DNA of 64,000 bases from Pseudomonadota bacterium (GTDB taxonomy: Bacteria > Pseudomonadota > Alphaproteobacteria > UBA2136 > JAPKEQ01), in the NCBI GenBank assembly GCA_036141575.1, contig JAYZXF010000003.1:102598-166597 (forward strand), read 5' to 3'. The notes beneath the pieces are model-generated. The model was not told where the DNA came from. It ran no database searches and was given only the letters and a program-made list of their open reading frames with translations. Position 1 is the stretch's first letter; each line of letters opens with the position of its first letter. Positions 35,389 to 44,795 of this stretch are shown here, one piece after another. The translations under genes were made by a program, and so were the position numbers.

Positions 35389-36636
35389 ATGACGCTTAAT
35401 ACATATATTCTCTGGAAAGAAAACAACCAAACGCACGCAAGATTCCCTGAAGGGGATACACGACCGCTTGAGAAAAAAGAGAGTCTCAATATTTCAGGCT
35501 CTGGTCGCCGCGCTGTATTTATGGCCCCAAGTGCAGACTTCATTCGTCGTAGCCACCCAAAACCATTTGGCGAAATGGCTAAGCTCTACAAAATTCTTCC
35601 AGGTATGCTTCATCAAAGCCTGTTTAAGAAAACAAAACTAAGAAGCCTGATTGTCCCAGCAGCACTCCAAAAAGGTCAATTTTCAAGCTTCTCTCTCGAA
35701 GAAGAGCAACTTCAAGCCTTTGTAAATGAAGCAGGTGCACATATCTCTCCAGTGGTTCATGTGGTTCCAATGGCGATGGGTGCAATGCACTATGCAACAG
35801 GTAAAACTCACAGCATTGTTGTGGCACCAGAAGGTGAAGGCGTAACAGTCAGCCTCTTTACGCCAGAAAAGCAGCTTATTGAGTTTCGCCATATTGCTAA
35901 AAAGGCTCCCCTTCCAGATATCAAACAAACGCTGCAAGCTTGGACAGCGAATTTAAAAGACGTAACCGTTGTTAACCTCACCACACGTAAGGTGACAGCC
36001 CCTGAAGGCGCAGAACTTAAAACTGTTAAAACAGAAGAAAGTCCGCTTGTACACGGTTTCTACCATGCCTTAACTGAAGGCGAAAAGTCACCAATGCTTA
36101 ATGTATGGGACCCAAATAGCATTAAAGCGCTTACAGCTCTTTCACAAGGGCTCAAGTGGCCTCTGCGTGTTGCTATTGTCTCTGGCCTTATTCTTGTGGC
36201 TTTACAAACAGCCATTAGTATGAAAATTGAGAGGAGTAATGCTGCTTATGATGGTGCCATTGAAACAGTATTTAACGAAGCACTCCCTGACACACCAATG
36301 GTAGAAGCACCACTGCAAATGTCTCGTAGAGCCAATGAGCTTGCCGTGATGACAGGGACAGTTGTTGGCCGTGAAGATGTCCTCCTTGAGAACCTTCTTG
36401 CCTTCCAAAATAACGTAAACGCTTCAGAACTCACACTGACACTCGAACGCTTCCAGCTTTCAGGAACATCTCTCAGTATGAATGGCGCCGTTGCAGGCCT
36501 AAGCCAAGTTGATATGCTAGAAACGATTGTTGAAGAAAGCTTCCCTGAATGGGACGCATCTGTAAAAGATGTCAAATTAAACGCTGGAGGTAAAGCAACC
36601 TTTATCCTTACAGCCAATGTAGATCAGGAGTCATAA
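35389..36636 (+). CDS. gspL: Type II secretion assembly protein GspL
   Basis: 415 residues: N-terminal cytosolic actin-like domain that recruits GspE (about 1-255), one membrane helix (WPLRVAIVSGLILVALQTAI, ~262-281) and a C-terminal periplasmic ferredoxin-like domain. Sequence conservation is low but the architecture and position between gspK and gspM support the call. Start three bases after gspK. Confidence 0.85.
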   Translation: MTLNTYILWKENNQTHARFPEGDTRPLEKKESLNISGSGRRAVFMAPSADFIRRSHPKPFGEMAKLYKILPGMLHQSLFKKTKLRSLIVPAALQKGQFSSFSLEEEQLQAFVNEAGAHISPVVHVVPMAMGAMHYATGKTHSIVVAPEGEGVTVSLFTPEKQLIEFRHIAKKAPLPDIKQTLQAWTANLKDVTVVNLTTRKVTAPEGAELKTVKTEESPLVHGFYHALTEGEKSPMLNVWDPNSIKALTALSQGLKWPLRVAIVSGLILVALQTAISMKIERSNAAYDGAIETVFNEALPDTPMVEAPLQMSRRANELAVMTGTVVGREDVLLENLLAFQNNVNASELTLTLERFQLSGTSLSMNGAVAGLSQVDMLETIVEESFPEWDASVKDVKLNAGGKATFILTANVDQES

Positions 36637-36637
36637 G

Positions 36638-37192
36638 ATGAAAGATAAGGTTCTCGCTGAGCTTAAAAAACTCAAAGCCAAAGACGCCAACAGCTTCCTC
36701 AGACACCCTGTGTTTAAGCTTGGGGCTTCACTCACATGTACTCTTGTAATTTGGAGTGCGCTTATTCCTACTGGAATGGAAACTCTTGAAGACGGCAAAG
36801 AAGACCTGAGCCAAAACAAAAAAGAGCTGCGTGCTCTGCGTGAGCTTTCAGGGCAAATCTACGCCCTTGAGCGTAAGCTTGTTGGCCTAGATGAAGGCTC
36901 TGATACAAAGCGTAAAGAAGAAAGCCCGCTGAAGCAGGTTGAACGCCTAGCCAAAGAAGCTAAAGTTTTTGGCCGCATTAGCCGCATTACGCCACTCTCA
37001 AAAGAAACAGAGTCAGGCCGCACACAAGGCCTTACAATTGAGTTTGAAGAAATTGATATGGCAAGCCTTACACCCTTCCTACATGCCATTACATACCGTA
37101 GCATTCTCGATGTTAAAGAGCTTTCTATGAATAAGCAGCCAAGCAAAGGTGAAGGCATTCTCAGCGCGCGCGTTGTTGCTTGGGAGCTATAA
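36638..37192 (+). CDS. gspM: Type II secretion assembly protein GspM
   Basis: 184 residues: short cytosolic N-terminus, one membrane helix (KLGASLTCTLVIWSALIP, ~32-50), a coiled-coil stretch (EDLSQNKKELRALREL) and a periplasmic ferredoxin-like domain. Assigned by architecture and by adjacency to gspL (one-base gap). Last gene of the T2SS cluster. Confidence 0.82.
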   Translation: MKDKVLAELKKLKAKDANSFLRHPVFKLGASLTCTLVIWSALIPTGMETLEDGKEDLSQNKKELRALRELSGQIYALERKLVGLDEGSDTKRKEESPLKQVERLAKEAKVFGRISRITPLSKETESGRTQGLTIEFEEIDMASLTPFLHAITYRSILDVKELSMNKQPSKGEGILSARVVAWEL

Positions 37193-37199
37193 TCAGCAC

Positions 37200-37697
37200 A
37201 TGATTATTAGACCAGAGACACATCAAGACATTCCCCTTATTTCTGAGGTCATTAAAAATGCTTTTAAAAATGTGCCATATAGTGACCAAAGAGAGGCTGA
37301 AATTGTAGATGAGCTTCGAAACTTAAAAGACTTAACTCTCAGCTTTGTCGCAGAACACAATGGAAACATCATTGGACATATTGCCTTTTCCCCTGTTCAA
37401 GTTTCAGGACACTTTCAGAATTGGTACGGCTTGGGCCCTATTGCAACAGTTCCATCAGAGCAAAACAAAGGTATAGGCTCAGTACTCATTAAGCATGGGT
37501 TGGAAGAGTTAAAAAAGCTAAATGCTGAAGGCTGCGTATTACTTGGAGAGCCTGCCTTTTATAGTAAATTTGGATTTCAAAACAATCCCGATTTAATTCT
37601 TGATGGCGTACCTGCTGAATATTTTCTTGCTCTTAGCTTTACTCACAACGCCCCACAAGGCAAGGTCACTTACAGCCCCGCTTTTGAGGTATCATAA
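37200..37697 (+). CDS. GNAT-family N-acetyltransferase
   Basis: 165 residues from the ATG at 37200, seven bases after gspM. The acetyl-CoA binding motif A is LGPIATVPSEQNKGIGSVLI, and GCVLLGEPAFYSKFGF matches YhbS-like members. Substrate unknown. It is probably co-transcribed with gspM but need not be functionally linked to secretion. Confidence 0.85.
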   Translation: MIIRPETHQDIPLISEVIKNAFKNVPYSDQREAEIVDELRNLKDLTLSFVAEHNGNIIGHIAFSPVQVSGHFQNWYGLGPIATVPSEQNKGIGSVLIKHGLEELKKLNAEGCVLLGEPAFYSKFGFQNNPDLILDGVPAEYFLALSFTHNAPQGKVTYSPAFEVS

Positions 37698-37703
37698 AGC
37701 TCT

Positions 37704-39506
37704 TTATTCAGGTAAAAACCCTTCAGATTGCATAGCCCAAAGCCTTGCATAAGCACCTTTCTTGGCAAGTAACTGCTTATGGCTACCGTCTTCTACAATT
37801 TGGCCGTTATCCATAACCAGAATACGGTCCATCTGCGCAAGGGTTGAAAGTCTATGCGCCACAGCAATCACAGTTTTGTCCTCCATCAAAGTTTCAAGAC
37901 TCTTCTGAATGTAGCGCTCACTGGCACTATCGAGCGCACTTGTCGCTTCATCTAAAATGAGAATTGGCGCATCCTTAAGGATCGCGCGTGCCATAGCAAT
38001 ACGCTGGCGCTGTCCACCAGAAAGCTTCAAACCACGCTCACCCACCATAGATTGATAACCTTTATCAAGTGAGCCAATAAACTCGCTCGCATAAGCTTTG
38101 GCAGCAGCATCTTGCACATCTTCAGGTGATGCATCCGGGCGCCCGTATGAAATATTCTCAAATAGAGTTCTATGGAACAGCGTCGTATCTTGAGGAATAA
38201 GGCTAATGTTTTCTCTCAGAGACTCTTCTGTTACCCCTGCAACGTTTTGCCCATCAATGGTGATTTCACCTTTAGAGACATCAAATAAACCAAGTAGCAA
38301 GTTCACAAGCGTTGTTTTACCAGCGCCAGAATGACCAACCAACCCAACCTTTTGCCCAGCAGGAATGGTTAACTTAAAGCCGTCCAATACTTCATTATCA
38401 GTCTTATAGCCAAAGCTCACATCTTCAAAAACAATTTCACCACCGCTTACATCCAGTGACTCTTCTTGTCCATCTGCATGTTTTTGTGGGCGTACAATTG
38501 CTTGCATCCCTTCTTCTACCACACCAATGTTTTCAAACACCTCTGTTAGAATTCCAGAGAGCCACCATGCATAGTTTACTGTTGTTACAACAAGAGGCAG
38601 AAGCATAGCCACATCTCCAGTTGTCAGCCAACCATGCTGCCAGCCATACACACAAAATACCGTACAGATCGCAATGAAGATCACGCTCATGATTTCAAGA
38701 AAAGCCCAGAACCATTCAATTTTATAGTTAAAGACATTATAGGCATGCGCTGTATCATGGATGGTACTTTTCAAGTGAACCATTTCGTAGGACTTACGAG
38801 CAAATAGCTTCACCAGCAGAATGTTACTAATCACATCCACAAAGCGCCCTTGCATAATACTTCCTGTATCCGAAGCTGTATTAGAAAGCTTCTGCACAGT
38901 TGGTACAAACTTCATTGTAAAGAAAGCAAAAACAAGAATCCAAGCAATGTATAAAAACCCAAACACTTCATGAGCCATAAAGGCAAGCACAAGAGAGCTC
39001 ACAAAGTTGGTAAAGCTACCAATAACGGGGTCAACCGCGTTATTCCACACACGGCGAATGGCTTTAGGGGTTTCTGTCACCTTAGAGCTGAGGCGCCCTG
39101 CAAAGTCATTCTGATAATACGTCCAACTATGGTTTTGCATATAAGCTGCAATTTCAGTACGGATAGAGCCAGCCATACGCGGCATGCAGTAACCTTTATA
39201 AAAACCAGCAATACGCATCAAAATAGGCTGTAAAAGAATACAAAGCACAAAACCAACCAGCAGTGTTGGTCCAAGGTTTTGCCATACAGTTTCAGGTGTA
39301 GAGGCTGCAAAACCATCCACAATGTACTTAATAAACAGCGGAATAATAGAAATCAGCACATATGAGATACTGTGCAGACTAAACAGAAGAATCAATGGCC
39401 ATTTATAAGGGCCAGATAGGACGGCAAAAAAGCGCCACACACTATTGGGAAGCTCTTTCAGTGAGCGAGTATCCTCAATATTGATTTGTAGCGCTTTTGG
39501 TAACAT
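37704..39506 (-). CDS. ABC exporter (fused membrane and ATPase domains, MsbA-like)
   Basis: 600 residues: six-helix type IV exporter domain (about 30-330) fused to an ATPase with Walker A GHSGAGKTT, signature LSGGQRQRIAMARAI, Walker B ILILDEATSALD and H-loop AHRLSTL. Homodimeric exporters of this type move lipids, peptides or drugs; the substrate here is not evident. Convergent with the GNAT gene, followed upstream by the SPFH gene on the same strand (16-base gap). Confidence 0.9.
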   Translation of the reverse strand: MLPKALQINIEDTRSLKELPNSVWRFFAVLSGPYKWPLILLFSLHSISYVLISIIPLFIKYIVDGFAASTPETVWQNLGPTLLVGFVLCILLQPILMRIAGFYKGYCMPRMAGSIRTEIAAYMQNHSWTYYQNDFAGRLSSKVTETPKAIRRVWNNAVDPVIGSFTNFVSSLVLAFMAHEVFGFLYIAWILVFAFFTMKFVPTVQKLSNTASDTGSIMQGRFVDVISNILLVKLFARKSYEMVHLKSTIHDTAHAYNVFNYKIEWFWAFLEIMSVIFIAICTVFCVYGWQHGWLTTGDVAMLLPLVVTTVNYAWWLSGILTEVFENIGVVEEGMQAIVRPQKHADGQEESLDVSGGEIVFEDVSFGYKTDNEVLDGFKLTIPAGQKVGLVGHSGAGKTTLVNLLLGLFDVSKGEITIDGQNVAGVTEESLRENISLIPQDTTLFHRTLFENISYGRPDASPEDVQDAAAKAYASEFIGSLDKGYQSMVGERGLKLSGGQRQRIAMARAILKDAPILILDEATSALDSASERYIQKSLETLMEDKTVIAVAHRLSTLAQMDRILVMDNGQIVEDGSHKQLLAKKGAYARLWAMQSEGFLPE

Positions 39507-39522
39507 GCCTATCCTTTATATA

Positions 39523-40479
39523 TTATGCCCAAGGGCCGTCAGCAGCTTTCTTTTTTGCTGTTGTCGTTTTCTTAGCTGCTGTCTTTGCTTTTGTTGCGCC
39601 ATCAACAGAGGCTACAGCTGCCATTGTTTCTGCAATACGGTTACCACCGTTCATGTCCATCAACACCATGTTGCCATGCTGTGCGGCACCGCCAAGGGTA
39701 TCCAAACGGTTTGTGTCCATAAGTAGACCAAGTGCTTGGTCAGCATTCAAGCCAGCGTTCACAAGCTCGTTCATTGCTGCACTCATACCACGAGAGATCG
39801 CTTCACGCATTTCCGCAATACCTTCACCTTGTAGCTTCTTAGACTCTTTCTCAGCCTTTGCAATACCAACAAGCTCAATACGCTTGGCTTCTGCAATGTT
39901 CTCAGCCGCCTCTTTTTCACGCTGAGAGGCAATAACACGGTTAAAGGCGTCACGTACTTCAACACTTGGTTGAGGCTCATCCACAAGTACGTTTTCAATG
40001 ATATAACCAAATTTTGCAAAACGCTCTTGCAGTGTGTCACGTACTTGCTTCTCAATCGCGTCGCGGTTTTGGTACAGGTCAATCATATCCATGCTTGATG
40101 CTGTTTGACGTACATTGTTAAGTACGTAACTCTTAATCTGCTCTTCAGGATCTTCAAGCTCATAATGTGCTTTCACAGCGCCTTCAGGCTCACTGCTTGC
40201 GCGGTATTGCACTTTTACAGGAAGTGTCATGAAAGCGTTATCTTTTGTTTTTACTGAAACATCAGCGCCAATTTCTTGGAGCTGCAGGTTAATTGTGCCC
40301 ACAACAGCTGTTAGAGGCCAAGGAAGCTTTACACTAAAGCCCGGCATACGTGCTGCACGATGCGGCTTACCGAGTGTTTCTAAAATTTTTGCTCGTTTAC
40401 CCGGTGTAATGATAATCACGCTCGGTAGAATGTAAAAACATACTACGACCGCTACACCCATCCAAATTGCATAGCCCAT
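39523..40479 (-). CDS. SPFH/band-7 (stomatin-prohibitin) membrane protein
   Basis: 318 residues: N-terminal membrane helix (AIWMGVAVVVCFYILPSVIII), SPFH domain (about 25-190), then a coiled coil rich in Ala/Glu (REKEAAENIAEAKRIEL) and a Lys/Ala-rich tail ending KKKAADGPWA. Related to HflC/stomatin scaffolds that organise membrane proteases or microdomains. No partner hflK or NfeD gene is adjacent. AGGAG precedes the ATG. Confidence 0.85.
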   Translation of the reverse strand: MGYAIWMGVAVVVCFYILPSVIIITPGKRAKILETLGKPHRAARMPGFSVKLPWPLTAVVGTINLQLQEIGADVSVKTKDNAFMTLPVKVQYRASSEPEGAVKAHYELEDPEEQIKSYVLNNVRQTASSMDMIDLYQNRDAIEKQVRDTLQERFAKFGYIIENVLVDEPQPSVEVRDAFNRVIASQREKEAAENIAEAKRIELVGIAKAEKESKKLQGEGIAEMREAISRGMSAAMNELVNAGLNADQALGLLMDTNRLDTLGGAAQHGNMVLMDMNGGNRIAETMAAVASVDGATKAKTAAKKTTTAKKKAADGPWA

Positions 40480-40490
40480 TATTTTTCTCC

Positions 40491-42245
40491 TTATGCTTGC
40501 TGAGAGGCTTGTTCTTCAGGAGAGCATTCTGCGCCCTCACCCCCAAGAATGTAGCCCATACATTTAAGCTCAGCAATAATTTTATCAGCCGCTTCATCTG
40601 GTTGAAGGCCACTCGTGTCAATTGCAAGTTCAGGATTCTTTGGCGCCTCATACGGATCACTAATTCCTGTGAAGTTTTTAATAATGCCTGCGCGCGCTTT
40701 CGCATAAAGACCTTTACGGTCACGCTGCTCACACACCTCAAGCGGTGTTGAAATATGCACTTCTAAAAAGCCACCGACACTGCTAATCATATCGCGAACA
40801 GTCGCACGCGTACTTGCATATGGCGCAATTGGTGCACACAGAGCAATACCACCTGCCTTGGTAATTTCACTGGCAACAAAGCCAATGCGCGTAATGTTAA
40901 TTTCGCGGTGTTCTTTACTAAAACCAAGCTCGCTTGAAAGGTGCGTACGCACAATATCACCATCAAGGAGCGTTACGCTGCGCCCACCCATTTCCATAAA
41001 CTTGTTGAGTAGAGCATTTGCGACTGTTGATTTTCCTGAACCAGAAAGCCCTGTAAAGAACACAGTAAAGCCGCGCTCATGTAAAGGCTTCATGGTTTTT
41101 CTCAACTCCTTGAGAACTTCTGGGAATGAGAACCACTCTGGCACATGCGCTCCTTCAGCAAGCATTTTACGAAAAGCCGTGCCTGAAATATTTTCACTCT
41201 CGCGCTCGCCGACTTCATCACGTGGAATGTAAGCATGTTCAGACGGTACATAGAGCATCTCTTGGAAAGGTACCATCGTTACGCCAATTTCTTCTGCGTA
41301 TTCACGCACAAGGTCCTGTGCGTCATATGGGCCGTAGAAGTCTTGACCATTTTCATCCTTACCAGGGCCAGCATGATCGCGACCAACAATAAAGTGATTA
41401 CAGCCGTAGTTCTTACGAATAATGGCATGCCAGAGTGCCTCACGCGGGCCACCCATACGCATCGCAAGTGGCAGAAGACTGAGCATCGCCTCACCCTCTG
41501 GGTAATTTTCCATCACATGCTCATAGCAGCGTGTACGTGTAAAGTAATCAATATCACCCGGCTTTGTTACACCCACAACAGGGTGAACAAGCAGATTCAA
41601 GCCATCCTCTTCCATAGCACGTTTTGTGAGTTCAAAGTGTGCACGGTGCATTGGGTTGCGGGTTTGGAAAGCAACGACATCGCTCCAGCCCTTTTCTTCA
41701 AACTCGGCACGGACTTCAGCTGGTGTGCGGCGAATATGCGCAAAATCATAATGTGCAGGTGCATCCACACCAAGAAGTTCACCAGAAAGGTAAACCGCGC
41801 CCTCTTCCTGCATCGCTGCCACAGCAGGGTGCGCTGTACTTGTTGTCCCAAATACAAGTTCAGCTTCTCGCGCTTTATCGGCTTTAAACTTTTCATCTAC
41901 TTGAAGAAGACCAATAAGTAAACCTTCATGGTCACGTAGCGCAATACGCTCCCCCATTTCAATGCTTGCTGCAAACTCTTCGCTAACATCAAGGCAAATT
42001 GGCATAGGCCAAACAGTGCCATCGCTTAGGCGCATATCATGGAGCACACTTGTGTAATCTGCTTCATTCATAAATGTTGTCAGCGGAGAAAACGCGCCAT
42101 TCAAAATCATTTCAACATCACACAGCTGCTTACGCGTGAGCGTGACCGTTTTACTGTGTACTGCTGCAATTGTTTTCAGCTCAGATGCATTATGGCCTGC
42201 ATAGCCATTTACCAAAGTTCCACCATGAGGTTTAACCAGTGTCAT
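40491..42245 (-). CDS. Bifunctional sulfate adenylyltransferase / APS kinase
   Basis: 584 residues. The N-terminal ~390 are ATP sulfurylase of the Sat/MET3 type (FQTRNPMHRAHFELTKRA, VGRDHAGPGK, GTAFRKML), making APS from sulfate and ATP. The C-terminal ~180 are APS kinase (P-loop GLSGSGKSTVANAL, DGDIVRTHLS, HISTPLEVCEQRDRKGLYAKAR), making PAPS. Such fusions are known in bacteria. It is followed upstream by cysQ, which removes the PAP by-product. Confidence 0.95.
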   Translation of the reverse strand: MTLVKPHGGTLVNGYAGHNASELKTIAAVHSKTVTLTRKQLCDVEMILNGAFSPLTTFMNEADYTSVLHDMRLSDGTVWPMPICLDVSEEFAASIEMGERIALRDHEGLLIGLLQVDEKFKADKAREAELVFGTTSTAHPAVAAMQEEGAVYLSGELLGVDAPAHYDFAHIRRTPAEVRAEFEEKGWSDVVAFQTRNPMHRAHFELTKRAMEEDGLNLLVHPVVGVTKPGDIDYFTRTRCYEHVMENYPEGEAMLSLLPLAMRMGGPREALWHAIIRKNYGCNHFIVGRDHAGPGKDENGQDFYGPYDAQDLVREYAEEIGVTMVPFQEMLYVPSEHAYIPRDEVGERESENISGTAFRKMLAEGAHVPEWFSFPEVLKELRKTMKPLHERGFTVFFTGLSGSGKSTVANALLNKFMEMGGRSVTLLDGDIVRTHLSSELGFSKEHREINITRIGFVASEITKAGGIALCAPIAPYASTRATVRDMISSVGGFLEVHISTPLEVCEQRDRKGLYAKARAGIIKNFTGISDPYEAPKNPELAIDTSGLQPDEAADKIIAELKCMGYILGGEGAECSPEEQASQQA

Positions 42246-42268
42246 TGCTTTGACCTTTTTTCTTCTTA

Positions 42269-43039
42269 TTAAATTTGTACTTTGCCCGCAGCAATAAACC
42301 CGCGAGGGTTATCTAGACCGTCCTTACCATATACAAAGGCTGTGCCATCTGGCTCTACCATGGCGCCGCCAGCTTTCAGGAGCACTGCGTGAGCTGCTGC
42401 AGTATCCCACTCCATCGTACGACCAAAACGTGGGTAAATGTCTGCTTCACCTTCTGCAACACGGCAAAACTTAAGGCTTGAGCCATAACTTTTACGCTCT
42501 GCCACTGTAAAGGCTTCCATGTAAGAAACTGTTTTTTCATCCAAGTGGTTTTTACTCACCACAGCCGTTAGGCCACTTTCCGGTACTTCACGCACAGAAA
42601 TCTCAGACCATGTGCCATCAATCACTTTAAAAGCACCCTCATCACAGGCTACAAAACTTTCATTCAAGGCTGGCGCATGCACCACGCCACCAATCGGCTG
42701 CCCTTTATGCACAACACCAATATTGACCGTGAACTGGTCACGCTTATTAATAAACTCTTTTGTGCCATCAAGCGGATCGACAAGAAAGAATGTCTCACCA
42801 ACCGCATCTGCCGCATGGCTTTCTGCGTTCTCCTCACTCACAATAAAGATATCTGGAAAATGCTGTGCAAGTGCCTGCTCAATCACATCGTTACCTGCTT
42901 TATCCGCAAGCGTTACAGGACTGTCATCCTCTTTGCTTTCAACCGCAAGGTTATCGTCTTTGTAATATTCAAGAATTTTAAGGCCTGCAGCCAGAGTAAT
43001 CTCAAGCAGAGTCTCTGCCTGTGTACGTGTTAGATTCAT
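42269..43039 (-). CDS. cysQ: 3'(2'),5'-bisphosphate nucleotidase CysQ
   Basis: 256 residues of the inositol monophosphatase superfamily with intact motifs: SEENAE (metal Glu), FFLVDPLDGTKEFINKRDQFTVNIG and MEWDTAAAHAVLLKAGG. Converts PAP to AMP; its place directly before the sat/APS-kinase gene (23-base gap, same strand) supports the CysQ call over other phosphatases. Confidence 0.92.
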   Translation of the reverse strand: MNLTRTQAETLLEITLAAGLKILEYYKDDNLAVESKEDDSPVTLADKAGNDVIEQALAQHFPDIFIVSEENAESHAADAVGETFFLVDPLDGTKEFINKRDQFTVNIGVVHKGQPIGGVVHAPALNESFVACDEGAFKVIDGTWSEISVREVPESGLTAVVSKNHLDEKTVSYMEAFTVAERKSYGSSLKFCRVAEGEADIYPRFGRTMEWDTAAAHAVLLKAGGAMVEPDGTAFVYGKDGLDNPRGFIAAGKVQI

Positions 43040-43174
43040 TGAGTCATCTTCTTTTTATTAGGCCCAAATAAAGTAGCACAAACACAAAAAAACAGCATGC
43101 GAATTATGCAGTTTGATTTCTCGTAATCTGTTTGGATTTTTTTGCCTGTTACTTGGCTAGAAATTTACTTTAAG

Positions 43175-43251
43175 TGGCGGGAGTGACGAGACTTGAACTC
43201 GCGACCTTCGGCGTGACAGGCCGACACTCTAACCAACTGAGCTACACCCCC
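43175..43251 (-). tRNA. tRNA-Asp (anticodon GTC)
   Basis: 77-base cloverleaf on the minus strand. Acceptor GGGGGTG / CACTCCC (one G-U), G73 discriminator and encoded CCA; anticodon stem TCGGC / GCCGA with loop CTGTCAC (anticodon at 43215-43217); T-loop TTCAAGT. The G73 identity element fits Asp. Confidence 0.95.
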
Positions 43252-43268
43252 GCAATCAAAGTAAGCGC

Positions 43269-43297
43269 AATTTACGAGTATCTCTTGTATACGTCAA
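43269..43297 (-). promoter_or_regulatory. Predicted tRNA-Asp promoter
   Basis: Minus-strand TTGACG (43292-43297), 17-base spacer, TAAATT (43269-43274), 18 bases upstream of the tRNA 5' end. Confidence 0.6.
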
Positions 43298-43349
43298 GCC
43301 CGAAAATACACATTTTTCACTTTTTTTAAGTATTTTTTAAAAACCCTAA

Positions 43350-43384
43350 TAAAAACAGCCTCCCAAGCCAAAACTTAGGAGACT
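43350..43384 (-). terminator. Intrinsic terminator of the SbmA/BacA gene
   Basis: Stem AGTCTCC / GGAGGCT (one G-T pair) with a 14-base loop, followed on the minus strand by GTTTTTATT; 21 bases after the stop codon. Confidence 0.55.
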
Positions 43385-43405
43385 ATTTTTTAGGCATTCT
43401 GCTTT

Positions 43406-44656
43406 TTACTCTATAAAAGCTGCCGCCTCATTCTCTTCAATTTGGCGCTCAAAGCCTTTAAGGCGTTTATGAATACTCAAAAGTTCAACAATAGTTGTCC
43501 AGCTATTCACCAAATACTGGAATGAGCTCGACACCTGCCCAAAGGCTGTAAGAATCTGTTGAAGCAAACCAAAGGTAATGGTTGCTGCAACAATTGTTGG
43601 AATCAGAATCAGATACGCAAAGATATTATCAGCCTGAATATACATACTCCTGAAAACATTAAAGTACATGTAATGGAAGTATAGGCGGAAGTAGTTTTTA
43701 CGCACATCCCCAAAAAGCTCTCGCAGCGTCATCGCTTCAGCACGTGTGGCGTTATCCTCACCATACACAAGCTCTTTACGGTAAGCCGCTTCCACACGTT
43801 GGTTATGGAATTCCAAGCCTGGAAGTTTAATACCTGCAAGAGCAAGCAGAACAGTACCAAAGAGAGACCAGAAAAGCGCTGCCCAGAACAGTGCATTTGC
43901 CACCTCACCCACAACAGGGAGTTCGCTTACATACTCAGATAGGCCAAGCAGTAACGGCAGGAAAGCAAAGAGTGTCATAATACTATCTACAATCGCAACA
44001 CCAAGACCTTCTACAATGGCTGCAAAACGCATGGTATCTTCTTGTACACGCTGAGCTGCACCCTCAACGCCGCGCACATACTCCCACTTACTTGTGTAGA
44101 AGTTTGTCATTGCTGTACGCCAGCGGAAAATATAATGACTAATAAAGAATCGAGAGAGCACGAACACAAAGATAAAGACAAACGCAATCTCTGCAAAAAT
44201 ACCAATAAGGCTATAAATATCCGCCGCGAGAATGGCGCCATCAGCCCCTGTCCCTGTACATTGAAGCCCTTCTGAATCACTCCCAAGCGCTTTTTGAACA
44301 CAGTCAAAAAATGGACGTCGCCAATTGTTAATGGCAACACTGACTTGAACACTAAAATATGTTTTGAAAATAATCAGCGCAGAACCACCAACACTCCACC
44401 AAAACCAGGGATGGTTTGATATTTTACGCCAAACCAACGTTGGCAACAGCCAACACATAAAGCAAAACAAATAAAACCATTGAAAATCTGGCGTTACAAA
44501 GTGACCAAGGCCAATCACTGGCTGCTCTGGAGCATTAAAACCAAGTGTTACTCCCCACTCCATACCGTAGCTATACCAAACAAAGACAGCAAGTGCACTC
44601 CAAATAATCCATGAAGCAAAGAACCACCTTGGGCTTGGAAAGAATGAATGAAACAT
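43406..44656 (-). CDS. SbmA/BacA-type peptide transporter
   Basis: 416 residues, start at the ATG at 44656 ([19 protein letters not shown]); longer in-frame extension upstream is not protein-like. Multiple membrane helices and the family stretches [34 protein letters not shown], and [16 protein letters not shown]. Family members import antimicrobial peptides and other peptides by proton coupling without an ATPase domain; BacA of rhizobia and Brucella is needed for chronic infection. No ATPase domain is fused here. Confidence 0.9.
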   Translation of the reverse strand: MFHSFFPSPRWFFASWIIWSALAVFVWYSYGMEWGVTLGFNAPEQPVIGLGHFVTPDFQWFYLFCFMCWLLPTLVWRKISNHPWFWWSVGGSALIIFKTYFSVQVSVAINNWRRPFFDCVQKALGSDSEGLQCTGTGADGAILAADIYSLIGIFAEIAFVFIFVFVLSRFFISHYIFRWRTAMTNFYTSKWEYVRGVEGAAQRVQEDTMRFAAIVEGLGVAIVDSIMTLFAFLPLLLGLSEYVSELPVVGEVANALFWAALFWSLFGTVLLALAGIKLPGLEFHNQRVEAAYRKELVYGEDNATRAEAMTLRELFGDVRKNYFRLYFHYMYFNVFRSMYIQADNIFAYLILIPTIVAATITFGLLQQILTAFGQVSSSFQYLVNSWTTIVELLSIHKRLKGFERQIEENEAAAFIE

Positions 44657-44732
44657 ATTTTTATTATTCCTTAAAATTAATGGTGTGTAGAGTACCACAA
44701 GCTTAAAATTGCTGTCAGAAATTTTAGTGGGG

Positions 44733-44761
44733 TTGACAGTGTTCGTCACCATAATATATAG
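44733..44761 (+). promoter_or_regulatory. Predicted pirin promoter
   Basis: Consensus TTGACA (44733-44738), then TATATA at 44755 (16-base spacer) or ATATAG at 44756 (17). A GTTC-N9-GAAC inverted repeat (44761-44777) covers the predicted transcription start and may be an operator. Confidence 0.55.
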
Positions 44762-44795
44762 TTCAATATATTCGAACAAAAGATAAGGAGATGAA

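Noticed and set aside
41235..41921. 228-codon open frame on the plus strand within the sat/APS-kinase gene
   Set aside because: Antisense to conserved sulfurylase motifs; no plausible start signals.
43084..43112. Possible terminator downstream of tRNA-Asp (run of seven T on the minus strand)
   Set aside because: The preceding stem is only four base pairs (GCAT/ATGC); too weak to call.
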